From an uncultured Methanomassiliicoccaceae archaeon (GTDB taxonomy: Archaea > Thermoplasmatota > Thermoplasmata > Methanomassiliicoccales > Methanomethylophilaceae), in NCBI GenBank assembly GCA_945492685.1, contig CALYUZ010000041.1:1-6840 (forward strand): DNA of 6,840 nucleotides, given 5' to 3'. The notes below the pieces were generated by a model. It made no database searches and was not told the DNA's origin. It was given only the letters and a program-made list of their open reading frames with translations. The translations under genes were made by a program, and so were the position numbers. Position 1 is the first letter of the stretch; every line of letters begins with the position of its first letter. Below, piece after piece: positions 1 to 6,535 of this stretch.

Positions 1-771
1 TGCCGTGTAATGGCGCCTCATCCCCTTGAGGATTGAATTGCTGCCACTTTGCACAGGTATGTGGAGGAATCTGTACATCCTCTCATCATCGAATGTCTCC
101 GTGAGGCCCTCCCAGATCCCCATCAGGTTGTTCGGGTTCATCATCCCGATCCTGATCCTGTATTCCCCCTCCTTCTCTAACATGGAGTGTATCAGGGTTT
201 GAAGATCCGTCCCCGTATCGCGGCCGTAGCATGCGGTGTCCTGTGCCGTCACGAGTATCTCCTTGGCACCGCCGTCCACGAACGAGTTGAACATAGACAC
301 CATCTCGTCGGCAGGATAGCTTTTTAGGTTTCCCCTTGCGAACTTCGTTATGCAATAAGAACAGTTCCCAAGACAACCCTGTGCTATGGGCAGGATCGCA
401 TCAGTTCCCTGTTTGACCGGCAGGGGTGGTCCTGCGATACCGTAACGTTCCGCAACCTCTCTTGCGAATTCATGGTAATCCTCCGGCGGGACGATGATGG
501 ACTCTGGAAGACGTATCTCCACTCTGCGCGGTTGGGCCTTCGCCATGCAACCGGTGACTATGATCTCCTTCCCCTGCTTTTTGAGTTCGGAGATGCGTGC
601 CAGCATCCTCTTCTCGGTGGTGTCCACTACGGTGCAGGTATTCAGAATAACAATGTCCGCCTCTTCGGCAGAGGTGGATTCGGAATAGCCCATGGATGCC
701 ATGTCGGCGGAGAGCTTGCGGCCCTCGCCGAAGTTCATGGTGCATCCATAGGATTCGACGTAGTACCTCAT
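1..771 (-). CDS. MiaB-like tRNA methylthiotransferase (archaeal ms2t6A type), 3' part cut by window edge
   Basis: Radical-SAM enzyme predicted to add a methylthio group to t6A at position 37 of ANN-decoding tRNAs, in the cytoplasm. The 257 visible codons read without a stop. The N-terminal methylthiotransferase domain has three cluster-binding cysteines: C10 (in YGCTMN), C46 (in NTCTV) and C75 (in TGCMA). The radical-SAM cluster motif CLGNCSYC supplies C133, C137 and C140. Near the edge the family signature PVQSGSN is visible, followed by a GMRRHYT stretch. Relatives are about 420 residues, so the rest of the radical-SAM barrel and the expected C-terminal TRAM domain lie outside the window. 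The start ATG at 771 gives the canonical MRYYVESYGC opening. It overlaps the upstream aIF2 beta stop as TGATG and has no GGTGA-type site before it, so translation is probably coupled. The archaeal CDKAL1-like (ms2t6A) subtype is inferred from the host and the GCTMN motif; family membership is secure, exact substrate less so. Confidence 0.93.
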   Translation of the reverse strand, partial: MRYYVESYGCTMNFGEGRKLSADMASMGYSESTSAEEADIVILNTCTVVDTTEKRMLARISELKKQGKEIIVTGCMAKAQPRRVEIRLPESIIVPPEDYHEFAREVAERYGIAGPPLPVKQGTDAILPIAQGCLGNCSYCITKFARGNLKSYPADEMVSMFNSFVDGGAKEILVTAQDTACYGRDTGTDLQTLIHSMLEKEGEYRIRIGMMNPNNLMGIWEGLTETFDDERMYRFLHIPVQSGSNSILKGMRRHYTA

Positions 772-1406
772 CAGCGGGTGCAGGCGTCGGTTGTGGGGAC
801 CGCGAATGCGGTCTTGGCGGAGATCTTGGAGATCTTCGCGTGGATCTTGGTTCCCTTGACGGTTCCGGGCACGACGACCAAGTAATCGAAGAACTTGCCC
901 ACTCCGTCTCCCTTCTTTCCGACATCTGTGATCATGAGCTCGATGATGTCACCCTCCCTGAGGGTGTTGGCAGTATCGGCCCTGACGGATTTCCTGACGG
1001 TGATCGGCCTGCGTGCTCCGCATGCTTCGCATTCGAGCATCAGTGTCCTGTCCTCTTTGACCATCTTGGTGTCGGGGAGGCCGCACTCCGAGCAGATGAC
1101 GTATGTCTCGGTGTACATCTGGATCTTGTCGTTGATCTGGGAGGGGTTGATCTTCGCCTTGAAGACCGCCCTGCGTCCCTCGACGTTGCCGGGTGTTCCG
1201 AGCTCTTTGAGAAGGAACTGCAGAAGGTGCTGGGGGTCCCTCCTCAGTTTGTCGGTGACGTCGATGAAGTTCCTGAAGACTGTGATCTTACCCTCCTGGA
1301 GGACATCCAGCTCGGGGATCTCGAACCTCTCGTGGTTCTCGATAGTCTCGGGGCAAGCGATTTTCGCTCTGTTGAGCAGTGCCAAGTATTCATCGTCTCC
1401 GGCCAT
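771..1406 (-). CDS. eif2b: Translation initiation factor aIF2 subunit beta with C-terminal TRAM domain
   Basis: Beta subunit of the archaeal aIF2 heterotrimer, which carries initiator Met-tRNA to the small ribosomal subunit. The 211-residue protein has an N-terminal segment (1-35), the alpha/beta core (about 36-98, with the ENHERFEIPEL and LLKELGTPG stretches) and the C-terminal zinc ribbon with C105-x2-C108 and C126-x2-C129. A further domain at about 147-203 starts LREGDIIELMITDVGKKGDG and ends in the alternating VKGTKIHAKISKISAKT pattern. That is typical of a TRAM RNA-binding domain, and many aIF2 beta proteins lack it and end near 140 residues. The start is placed at the ATG at 1406, not at the upstream in-frame ATG at 1484. 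It gives the normal MAGDDEYLALLNRAK opening, has AAGGTG six bases upstream, and sits about 40 nt from a TATA-like box. The upstream extension would run through the hairpin and promoter. The stop overlaps the tRNA methylthiotransferase start by one base, so the two genes probably share a transcript. Confidence 0.96.
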   Translation of the reverse strand: MAGDDEYLALLNRAKIACPETIENHERFEIPELDVLQEGKITVFRNFIDVTDKLRRDPQHLLQFLLKELGTPGNVEGRRAVFKAKINPSQINDKIQMYTETYVICSECGLPDTKMVKEDRTLMLECEACGARRPITVRKSVRADTANTLREGDIIELMITDVGKKGDGVGKFFDYLVVVPGTVKGTKIHAKISKISAKTAFAVPTTDACTR

Positions 1407-1412
1407 AATATA

Positions 1413-1450
1413 CACCTTATAAAGTGGGCAACATGGACCCATTAATAAAG
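1413..1450 (-). promoter_or_regulatory. Putative promoter and ribosome binding site of aIF2 beta
   Basis: Read on the minus strand, CTTTATTAA (1450-1442) is a good archaeal TATA box centred about 40 nt before the ATG. With the usual 25-27 nt from box to start point, transcription would begin near 1419, leaving a leader of roughly 13 nt. That leader just contains AAGGTG (1418-1413), whose GGTG can pair with the 16S rRNA 3' end. A second A/T-rich run, TTTATAAGG, overlaps the RBS and is too close to the ATG to be the main TATA box. Spacing logic is established for archaea; use in vivo is inferred. Confidence 0.6.
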
Positions 1451-1456
1451 GTTGTC

Positions 1457-1476
1457 GGGCCCGGTCGCCCGGACCC
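1457..1476 (-). other. GNRA-capped RNA hairpin just after pyrG
   Basis: On the minus strand GGGTCCGG (1476-1469), loop GCGA (1468-1465) and CCGGGCCC (1464-1457) form an 8-bp stem with one G-U pair and a GNRA tetraloop. It begins 7 nt after the pyrG stop codon. On the plus-strand transcript the same position would be a C-A mismatch, so the fold favours minus-strand RNA. No clear U-tract follows directly, so it is not a textbook intrinsic terminator. It may stabilise or end the pyrG message, or lie in a read-through pyrG/aIF2 beta transcript. Confidence 0.55.
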
Positions 1477-1483
1477 GTGTTCA

Positions 1484-3100
1484 TCAGTCCCTGTTCTCCA
1501 TATAGGCTATGGCCGCATCGACCAGTCCCTGGTGGAGCGGTGACGGCCTTGTGGGTTTGGATTTGAACTCAGGGTGGAACTGGGATGCCACGTAGTACGG
1601 ATGTCCCTCCAGCTCCCCGATCTCCATCCTGGTTCCGCATTCGGAGCGACCGGTGAACCTCCATCCCGCTGCCTCGATCCTGTCGATGTAGTCCGGGTTG
1701 ACCTCGTATCTGTGACGGTGTCTCTCCGATATCGTCGTAGCCCCGTACAGTGCGGCGGCCTTGGAACCTTCCCTGACGATGACCTCCTGGGCTCCCAGGC
1801 GCATGGTGGCCCCCATGTCCACGATCCCTTTCTGTTCGTCCATGATGCAGATGACCGGATCAGGTGTCCTCGGGTCGAACTCGGTGCTGCTGGCCTTCTC
1901 CAGACCCAGGACGTTCCTGCAGAACTCTATGGTGGCTATCTGGAATCCGAGGCAGACTCCAAGGAACGGGATTCCGTGTTCGCGTGCGTATCCCGCCGCC
2001 ACGATCTTGCCCTCCACCCCCCTTATGCCGAAGCCTCCGGGGACCAGTACTCCGTGGACATCGCCGAGGATTTCATCGGGGTCTCCCGTGGTGAGGTCGT
2101 CGCTGTCCACGAATTTGATCCTCACCTTGCATTCGGATGCAGCTCCGGCATGGGTGAAAGCCTCTAGGTGCGACAGGTAGGAATCCGCCAGTGCGGTGTA
2201 CTTCCCGACCAGGGCTATCCTGACCTCCCTCTTCGGATTGACGATCCTGGAGACGAAATCCTCCCATTGGACCATGTCCCTAGGTGTCGTGAGTGGGCCC
2301 AGCTTCATCTTGTCGATGATGTAGTCTGCGACCCCCTGCTTCTCAAGGTTCAGCGGCACCTCGTAGATGCTGCGCGCATCGGGTGTGGAGATGACAGCAT
2401 CCTCGGGTACATCGCAGAACATGGCGATCTTGGAGATGGCGGCATCGCTGAGGGGTTCGGAGCATCTTCCAACGATGATGTCCGGCCTGATACCGATGCT
2501 CATGAGCTCCTTCACGGAGTGCTGTGTCGGCTTGGTCTTCTCCTCGCCGACGGAACCCATGATCGGGATGAGGGTGGTGTGGATGAACATGACGTTCTCC
2601 TCCCTGCCGAGCTCCCTTCCCAGCTGTCTGGCGGCCTCCAGGAATGGCATGGATTCCATGTCCCCAACGGTTCCACCCAGTTCGACGATGACCACATCCG
2701 CCCCGGACTCCCGTGCCACGTTGGTGATGCGCCTCTTGATCTCGTTGGTTATGTGGGGGATGATCTGGACGGTCTTCCCCAGGTAGTCTCCGTGTCTCTC
2801 GTTCTCGATGACGGAACGGTACACCTTGCCCGTAGTGATATTGTGGTCGCGGGTCAGATGCAGGTCCATGAACCTCTCGTAGTTTCCGAGGTCGAGATCC
2901 ACCTCCCCACCGTCGTCAAGGACGTACACCTCCCCGTGTTCGAACGGGTTCATGGTCCCGGCATCGATGTTCAGGTACGGGTCTATCTTTATGGCGGAAA
3001 CCTTCAGTCCGCGGGATTCGAGCAGACGCCCGATGGAGGATGCAGTGATCCCCTTCCCCAGTCCCGAGATTACCCCTCCGCTGACGAAAATCAACTTCAT
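1484..3100 (-). CDS. pyrG: CTP synthase (glutamine-hydrolysing)
   Basis: Cytoplasmic enzyme converting UTP, ATP and glutamine to CTP, the last step of de novo pyrimidine nucleotide synthesis. The 538 residues are full length for the family (about 530-550). The N-terminal synthase (amidoligase) domain, about 1-270, opens [17 protein letters not shown] with the nucleotide-binding loop at 8-17. It also has the [20 protein letters not shown] block (39-58) and the VELGGTVGD motif (139-147). After a linker, the class I glutamine amidotransferase domain (about 293-538) has GGFGIRG (355-361), the nucleophile C383 in GVCLGFQ, and the triad partners H509 and E511 in FHPEF. No key residue is missing. 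The start at 3100 matches the conserved MKxIFVTGG-type opening. A weak GTTGA lies five bases upstream, and a TATA-like box lies about 39 nt upstream. It is transcribed away from the 629-residue gene and toward aIF2 beta. Confidence 0.98.
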   Translation of the reverse strand: MKLIFVSGGVISGLGKGITASSIGRLLESRGLKVSAIKIDPYLNIDAGTMNPFEHGEVYVLDDGGEVDLDLGNYERFMDLHLTRDHNITTGKVYRSVIENERHGDYLGKTVQIIPHITNEIKRRITNVARESGADVVIVELGGTVGDMESMPFLEAARQLGRELGREENVMFIHTTLIPIMGSVGEEKTKPTQHSVKELMSIGIRPDIIVGRCSEPLSDAAISKIAMFCDVPEDAVISTPDARSIYEVPLNLEKQGVADYIIDKMKLGPLTTPRDMVQWEDFVSRIVNPKREVRIALVGKYTALADSYLSHLEAFTHAGAASECKVRIKFVDSDDLTTGDPDEILGDVHGVLVPGGFGIRGVEGKIVAAGYAREHGIPFLGVCLGFQIATIEFCRNVLGLEKASSTEFDPRTPDPVICIMDEQKGIVDMGATMRLGAQEVIVREGSKAAALYGATTISERHRHRYEVNPDYIDRIEAAGWRFTGRSECGTRMEIGELEGHPYYVASQFHPEFKSKPTRPSPLHQGLVDAAIAYMENRD

Positions 3101-3105
3101 CTAAA

Positions 3106-3144
3106 TCAACGGGAACCTTCGTACAGCTTGGTCATAGATAAAGC
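3106..3144 (-). promoter_or_regulatory. Putative pyrG promoter and weak ribosome binding site
   Basis: On the minus strand GCTTTATCTA (3144-3135) resembles an archaeal TATA box and is centred about 39 nt before the pyrG ATG, predicting a start point near 3112 and a leader of about 12 nt. GTTGA (3110-3106) sits exactly five bases from the ATG, the position occupied by GGTGA in the plus-strand genes, with one base different. The intergenic stretch 3101-3338 otherwise holds only the divergent promoter and a short open frame discussed in the findings. Confidence 0.5.
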
Positions 3145-3296
3145 TGATGGTGATTTGTCGGGTGAAACGGTAATTGATTAGTCATATCATCAGTTTTCCA
3201 GAGAATAATGTGGTTTTGTCCAGACTACCCCATGCGTCCCGATATGTCCGGATGGATGCAACGGATGTATGTCGGACGGTGTCCAGCAGTCATAGT

Positions 3297-3333
3297 CATT
3301 ATAGCATCGACCACCATACGGGAGCCCCGGTGA
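3297..3333 (+). promoter_or_regulatory. Putative promoter and RBS of the 629-residue gene
   Basis: CATTATAG (3297-3304) is a TATA-like box centred about 38 nt before the ATG at 3339. GGTGA (3329-3333) is a good Shine-Dalgarno five bases before that ATG. The pair decides the start: longer in-frame options beginning at 3174 or 3252 would place the TATA box and RBS inside the gene and add a segment without protein-like character. Confidence 0.55.
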
Positions 3334-3338
3334 GAATA

Positions 3339-5228
3339 ATGGAGGCACACAAGGACATTTCGGAAATGAGTTTCGAGGAGTTCTTCTCCGAGCCCAAGGC
3401 AAGGGCGGAGAGGAAGGATTCGGCGAAGGCCGTGCCTCCCAGCGAGTCCCGCAGGACGGCGGAGTCGGCAGGTTCCAGGCAGGGTTTCGCGGGAGCAGGC
3501 CCCAAGGTCAACTACACTGCAGGCCGCTTCCAGCTGTACGTTCCCCGCTATGCAGGTCTTGACACCGACAGGTTCGATGTCGCCATAGACTGTCCTCAGG
3601 GCGTCATCCCCATGGGACGTCTGGAGTCGGTCAGGCAGAAGGGCGGAAGGACCACACGTCCCAGCACATTGGACCTCACGACCGTCGGGGTCTCCCCGAT
3701 GGAGCAATTCAAACTCACGATCGATGGGGAGACGGTCTTCGAGAACAGGCCACGCCAGGTGCTGTTCTTCAACAACATAGGGCTTCCCATGAACAAACCT
3801 GTGGGCGATGTGTACGCCATCCACCTGCCATCGGTGTCCCTGAGGCTCGTGAGGGCCGAGGTGATCGAGGACACCGTCAAGGACGGACTTGCGGTCACGC
3901 GTCTGGACGTCTCCGTGGCGGGAGGCGTCTGGGTGGATGATTCCGTTCCGGAGGTCCAGGTTGCGCCGGCAGAGGAGGTCCACGTCGAGGAGCCCAAGCC
4001 CGCGAAGGTGAAGAAGGCCCCTGTGAAGAGGGTCAGGGTGAAGGGATCCATTTCCCTGTCCCCCGGATCGAAGGATGCGGACATCCTGTACGGCGGAGAG
4101 GAGTTGCAGCTGTATCCCGCGGAGGTGACCGTACGTCCCGTCGTGGAGGGATGCGACATCTCGGAATGCTCTCTGTCGTTGCGTTCAGAGGAAGGAAGCG
4201 TCTTAGCCGGCCCCGTGCAGGCCTCCCAGTCCGTCGATCTGGATTCAGCCGGGGCCTTCGGTCCCGCGACCGTCGTCCTGGAGAGGGAGGGAAAGGTCCT
4301 GGCGGAGTCCAAGGTCTTCCTGATCCCCGGCTTCACTTGCTCATACGAGGGCAAAGGCGATATCGTGGACGATCCCGTGGTGGAGTTCTCGTTCGCGGAT
4401 GTGTCCGGTTCCAGGAACATGTACGACGAGGATGCGTACGGTCCGTTCGAACACGACGGCATCACATTCTACATCCGCTGGGCGGTCCCCGCGGTGACAT
4501 ACGATCTGGGTGACGGCCCCGTTAGGTATGCACCCGTGGATGTGGACATCGCCGACCTGAAGGCGGACCGCATGAGGATCATCGTCAAGGGGGCGAGGAA
4601 GAAGGCCCTGTTCTTCGGAGGCGAGAAGGGGAAGAAGACAGACGTGACCCCCGGTTGGGATGGCGAGTACTACGATGTGGACCTGGAACCCATCCGCGAA
4701 GAGGTGTACTCCCACCCGTCGTCAACGTACTGCTTCTACATCACCGTCAACTCGTTCCCGAACCGCAGGTTCATGAGGATCACCAACCCGGTGAGGCTCA
4801 AGGCCAGGTTCGAGGAGGGATACATCGTCGCCGATGTCGATGAGGCCGCACCCGAATGCGTGTGCCGTCTGTATGGATTCAACGGCGTCCAGAACGATGT
4901 CGCACTGGTTCCGGGCGAGAACCGCGTCCTCGTCGATGCGGATGTGATCGAGGCCGAGGTCCTGGAGCTGGATGGCTCCAAGGTCCGCCTGTCGGTACCG
5001 GTATCCGTCCGCCATCTCCCGTTCCTGCAGAAGGATGCCATGGGCGATCTCTGGCTCTATGTGTCCAGGTCCAAGCGCATCCCCCTGCCGGCGGGACTGA
5101 TCGTCGACGGGAAACCCGTACCCAACGCGATCAAGGCCTGGCACGAGAGGATAGTCAGGATGAACCCCGAGCTCAGGAACGTCACTCTCGCCATGATGCA
5201 GAAGGCGTTCACGGATTACGGTGAGTGA
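3339..5228 (+). CDS. Uncharacterised 629-residue beta-rich protein with tethered N-terminal motif
   Basis: I do not recognise this family. The protein starts with a short acidic, aromatic motif (SFEEFFSEP, 11-19), then a Lys/Arg/Ser/Ala-rich, probably disordered stretch (20-58). A first beta-rich module (about 60-200) runs from FQLYVPRYAG to DVYAIHLPSVSLRLVRAEV. A Pro/Glu/Lys/Val linker (about 203-236) includes EPKPAKVKKAPVKRVRVKG. Further beta-rich segments fill about 246-560, with FGGEKGKK (426-433) and DGEYYDVDLEP (441-451). A more helical C-terminal tail (about 562-629) contains NAIKAWHERIVRMNPELRN. There is no signal peptide, no membrane helix, and no nucleotide-binding loop or clustered catalytic motif that I can see. 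Its few cysteines (C85, C272, C277, C334, C465, C507, C509) do not form a clear zinc site. The start at 3339 is chosen for its GGTGA site and TATA spacing. Codon and base use match the neighbours, arguing against recent import. The aminotransferase follows one base after the stop. A scaffold or adaptor role is only a guess from architecture. Confidence 0.85.
   Translation: MEAHKDISEMSFEEFFSEPKARAERKDSAKAVPPSESRRTAESAGSRQGFAGAGPKVNYTAGRFQLYVPRYAGLDTDRFDVAIDCPQGVIPMGRLESVRQKGGRTTRPSTLDLTTVGVSPMEQFKLTIDGETVFENRPRQVLFFNNIGLPMNKPVGDVYAIHLPSVSLRLVRAEVIEDTVKDGLAVTRLDVSVAGGVWVDDSVPEVQVAPAEEVHVEEPKPAKVKKAPVKRVRVKGSISLSPGSKDADILYGGEELQLYPAEVTVRPVVEGCDISECSLSLRSEEGSVLAGPVQASQSVDLDSAGAFGPATVVLEREGKVLAESKVFLIPGFTCSYEGKGDIVDDPVVEFSFADVSGSRNMYDEDAYGPFEHDGITFYIRWAVPAVTYDLGDGPVRYAPVDVDIADLKADRMRIIVKGARKKALFFGGEKGKKTDVTPGWDGEYYDVDLEPIREEVYSHPSSTYCFYITVNSFPNRRFMRITNPVRLKARFEEGYIVADVDEAAPECVCRLYGFNGVQNDVALVPGENRVLVDADVIEAEVLELDGSKVRLSVPVSVRHLPFLQKDAMGDLWLYVSRSKRIPLPAGLIVDGKPVPNAIKAWHERIVRMNPELRNVTLAMMQKAFTDYGE
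5220..5224 (+). promoter_or_regulatory. RBS that decides the aminotransferase start
   Basis: GGTGA lies within the last codons of the upstream gene and is exactly five bases before the ATG at 5230, the same geometry as GGTGA before the ATG at 3339. The alternative GTG at 5221 falls inside this site and has no RBS of its own, so ATG 5230 is preferred. Stop and start are separated by one base, favouring translational coupling. Confidence 0.65.
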
Positions 5229-5229
5229 C

Positions 5230-6408
5230 ATGGTTACACCGTTCTCTAGGCGCGTCGGGGACACCATGGACTCCTTCATCATGAGTCTGGTGGATGTGGC
5301 GGCCCGTCCGGGGATGATCTCCTTCGCCACCGGACTTCCGGACAACTCCCTGTTCGACACGGAGGGTCTGGCACGGGCCGTCTCAGAGATCCTGGCCGAG
5401 GATCCGTACGGTCCTCTTCAGTATGATTCCGCATCGGGTTACATCCCGTTGAGGAAGAGGATAGCCCGCCGCTGCAGGGACAAGTTCGGATTCGATGTGA
5501 GTTACGAGGATGTGTTCATGACCAACGGGTCCCAGGAGTGCTTCGACCAGCTGGGTAAGATGTTCCTGGACCGCGGTGACAGGATGGTGGTGGAGAACCC
5601 CGGGTATCTGGGCGCGATACAGTCGTTCTCCGCATACGGTCCCGAGTTCATCGGTGTGGACATGACCCCGGAGGGTGTGGACACCAGGCAGCTGGCGGCC
5701 GCCCTTGCAGAGAGGCCGAAGCTGTTCTACTCCATCCCGAACCACCAGAACCCGTCCGGAACCAGTTACTCTGAGGATGTCAGGAAGAGGGTCACGGATG
5801 CCGTCCGCGGTTCCGGCTGCCTCCTCATCGAAGACGACGCGTACGGTGAACTGGGATACGGCGGTCGTGTGGGGAGGACCATGAAGTCCATGCTTCCGGA
5901 TGAGACCGTCATGTGCGGATCGTTCTCCAAGACCATCTCTCCCGGAATGAGGGTCGGATGGATGATCGTGCCGGAGTGGATGAGGGAGGCGGCCGGGAAG
6001 AGCATAGAATCCTCGTTCCTCCAGTCCAACACCTTCTGCCAGAAGGTCATCGACCGTTTCATGGAGGACAACGACTACGACAGGTATCTGGATGGGCTCC
6101 GCAGGGGGTACATGGAGAAGAAGCGCATCTTCATGGACGCACTCCAGGACAACCTGCCGTCCACCATGAGGTGGAACGATCCGGACGGCGGGATGTTCAT
6201 CTGGCTCAGGACCCCCGACGGCACGGATTCCACCGAGCTTTTCGAGCTCCTCATCGAGAGGGGTCTGGTCGTCATGCCCGGGAAACCCTTCCACACCAGA
6301 GGTGGGGCGAACACCCTGAGGCTCAATTTCGCAACCCCTTCGGAGGAGCAGATCGCCGACGGAACGGCGATTCTCGGGCGTGCCTGCAGGGAGCTGTTCC
6401 CTGAATGA
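5230..6408 (+). CDS. PLP-dependent class I/II aminotransferase (2-aminoadipate/aromatic aminotransferase-like)
   Basis: Fold-type I pyridoxal-phosphate enzyme that moves an amino group from an amino acid to a 2-oxo acid. The 392 residues match the stand-alone LysN/ARO8-like branch, without the DNA-binding domain of MocR regulators. Visible motifs from ATG 5230: GLPDNSLF (35-42) near the substrate entrance, YDSASGYIPLR (65-75), cofactor-phosphate region TNGSQ (98-102), ENPGY (122-126), PNHQNPSG (170-177) and EDDAY (201-205). In the last, D202 should contact the pyridine nitrogen and Y205 the ring oxygen. The Schiff-base lysine is K234 in SFSKTISPGMRVGW, and R364 in TLRLNF should bind the substrate carboxylate. 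All catalytic positions are present. A GTG at 5221 would add three residues and is less likely. It appears to be the second gene of an operon with the 629-residue protein. The substrate cannot be told from sequence: 2-aminoadipate, aromatic and branched-chain amino acids are all possible. Confidence 0.93.
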   Translation: MVTPFSRRVGDTMDSFIMSLVDVAARPGMISFATGLPDNSLFDTEGLARAVSEILAEDPYGPLQYDSASGYIPLRKRIARRCRDKFGFDVSYEDVFMTNGSQECFDQLGKMFLDRGDRMVVENPGYLGAIQSFSAYGPEFIGVDMTPEGVDTRQLAAALAERPKLFYSIPNHQNPSGTSYSEDVRKRVTDAVRGSGCLLIEDDAYGELGYGGRVGRTMKSMLPDETVMCGSFSKTISPGMRVGWMIVPEWMREAAGKSIESSFLQSNTFCQKVIDRFMEDNDYDRYLDGLRRGYMEKKRIFMDALQDNLPSTMRWNDPDGGMFIWLRTPDGTDSTELFELLIERGLVVMPGKPFHTRGGANTLRLNFATPSEEQIADGTAILGRACRELFPE

Positions 6409-6420
6409 CGGGCGTAACCG

Positions 6421-6451
6421 CTTTATAAGCCGAGGTGGCGAAGTTTTTAAT
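6421..6451 (+). promoter_or_regulatory. Two TATA-like boxes upstream of rps12
   Basis: CTTTATAAG (6421-6429) and TTTTTAATA (6443-6451) both resemble archaeal TATA boxes. They predict start points near 6451 and 6473, giving rps12 leaders of about 96 or 74 nt, far longer than the 12-13 nt inferred for the other genes here. No convincing box lies at the 38-40 nt position. The T-run at 6443-6447 could also help end the upstream aminotransferase transcript. Confidence 0.5.
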
Positions 6452-6473
6452 ATGATGTATGGCTAGCCACCTC
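6432..6473 (+). repeat. Inverted repeat GAGGTGGC / GCCACCTC around the second TATA-like box
   Basis: Perfect 8-bp arms GAGGTGGC (6432-6439) and GCCACCTC (6466-6473) are separated by 26 bases containing TTTTTAATA. It could be a regulator binding site straddling the promoter, or an RNA stem if transcription starts further upstream. The right arm also contains CACCTC, complementary to the rps12 Shine-Dalgarno. Confidence 0.5.
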
Positions 6474-6482
6474 AGCATTAAT

Positions 6483-6518
6483 GGCTTGATAGTAGGTCAA
6501 GTCACGATTTCACAATCG
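6483..6518 (+). other. Two adjacent small hairpins in the rps12 leader
   Basis: GGCTTGA (6483-6489) pairs with TCAAGTC (6497-6503) across a 7-nt loop: seven pairs including one G-U. One base later CGATT (6505-6509) pairs with AATCG (6514-6518) across the loop TCAC. Both lie in the predicted rps12 leader and do not cover the RBS. Function unknown. Confidence 0.4.
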
Positions 6519-6535
6519 CAAGATATCCAAAAATC

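Noticed and set aside
696..1445. Plus-strand open frame (249 codons) opposite aIF2 beta and the start of the tRNA methylthiotransferase
   Set aside because: Both opposite-strand genes are secure by motif, and this frame has no RBS or recognisable domain.
1407..1484. 26-residue N-terminal extension of aIF2 beta from the ATG at 1484
   Set aside because: It would translate the hairpin and promoter, has no RBS, and is not part of the family's normal N-terminus.
2168..3181. Long plus-strand open frame (337 codons) opposite pyrG
   Set aside because: It is antisense to an unmistakable CTP synthase, and its translation has no family character. GC-rich third positions on the coding strand open such shadow frames.
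3246..3277. Inverted GTCCG / CGGAC in the pyrG divergent region as an operator
   Set aside because: The arms are only five bases with a 22-base gap in a GC-rich genome, so this is expected by chance.
3174..3338. N-terminal extension of the 629-residue protein to 3174
   Set aside because: It runs through the TATA-like box and RBS placed ideally for the ATG at 3339, and the added sequence does not look like a conserved domain.
3201..3341. Ten-base direct repeat GAGAATAATG at 3201-3210 and 3332-3341
   Set aside because: There are only two copies, one spanning the real start codon, with no further similarity around them; probably coincidence.
5383..6294. Minus-strand open frame (303 codons) opposite the aminotransferase
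   Set aside because: The plus-strand frame has every catalytic motif of a PLP aminotransferase; the minus-strand translation is His/Pro/Arg-rich shadow sequence.
6440..6530. Possible tRNA or C/D-box guide RNA in the rps12 leader
   Set aside because: There is an ATGATGT resembling a C box and two small hairpins, but no matching D box, no T-arm GGTTC-type sequence and no cloverleaf.
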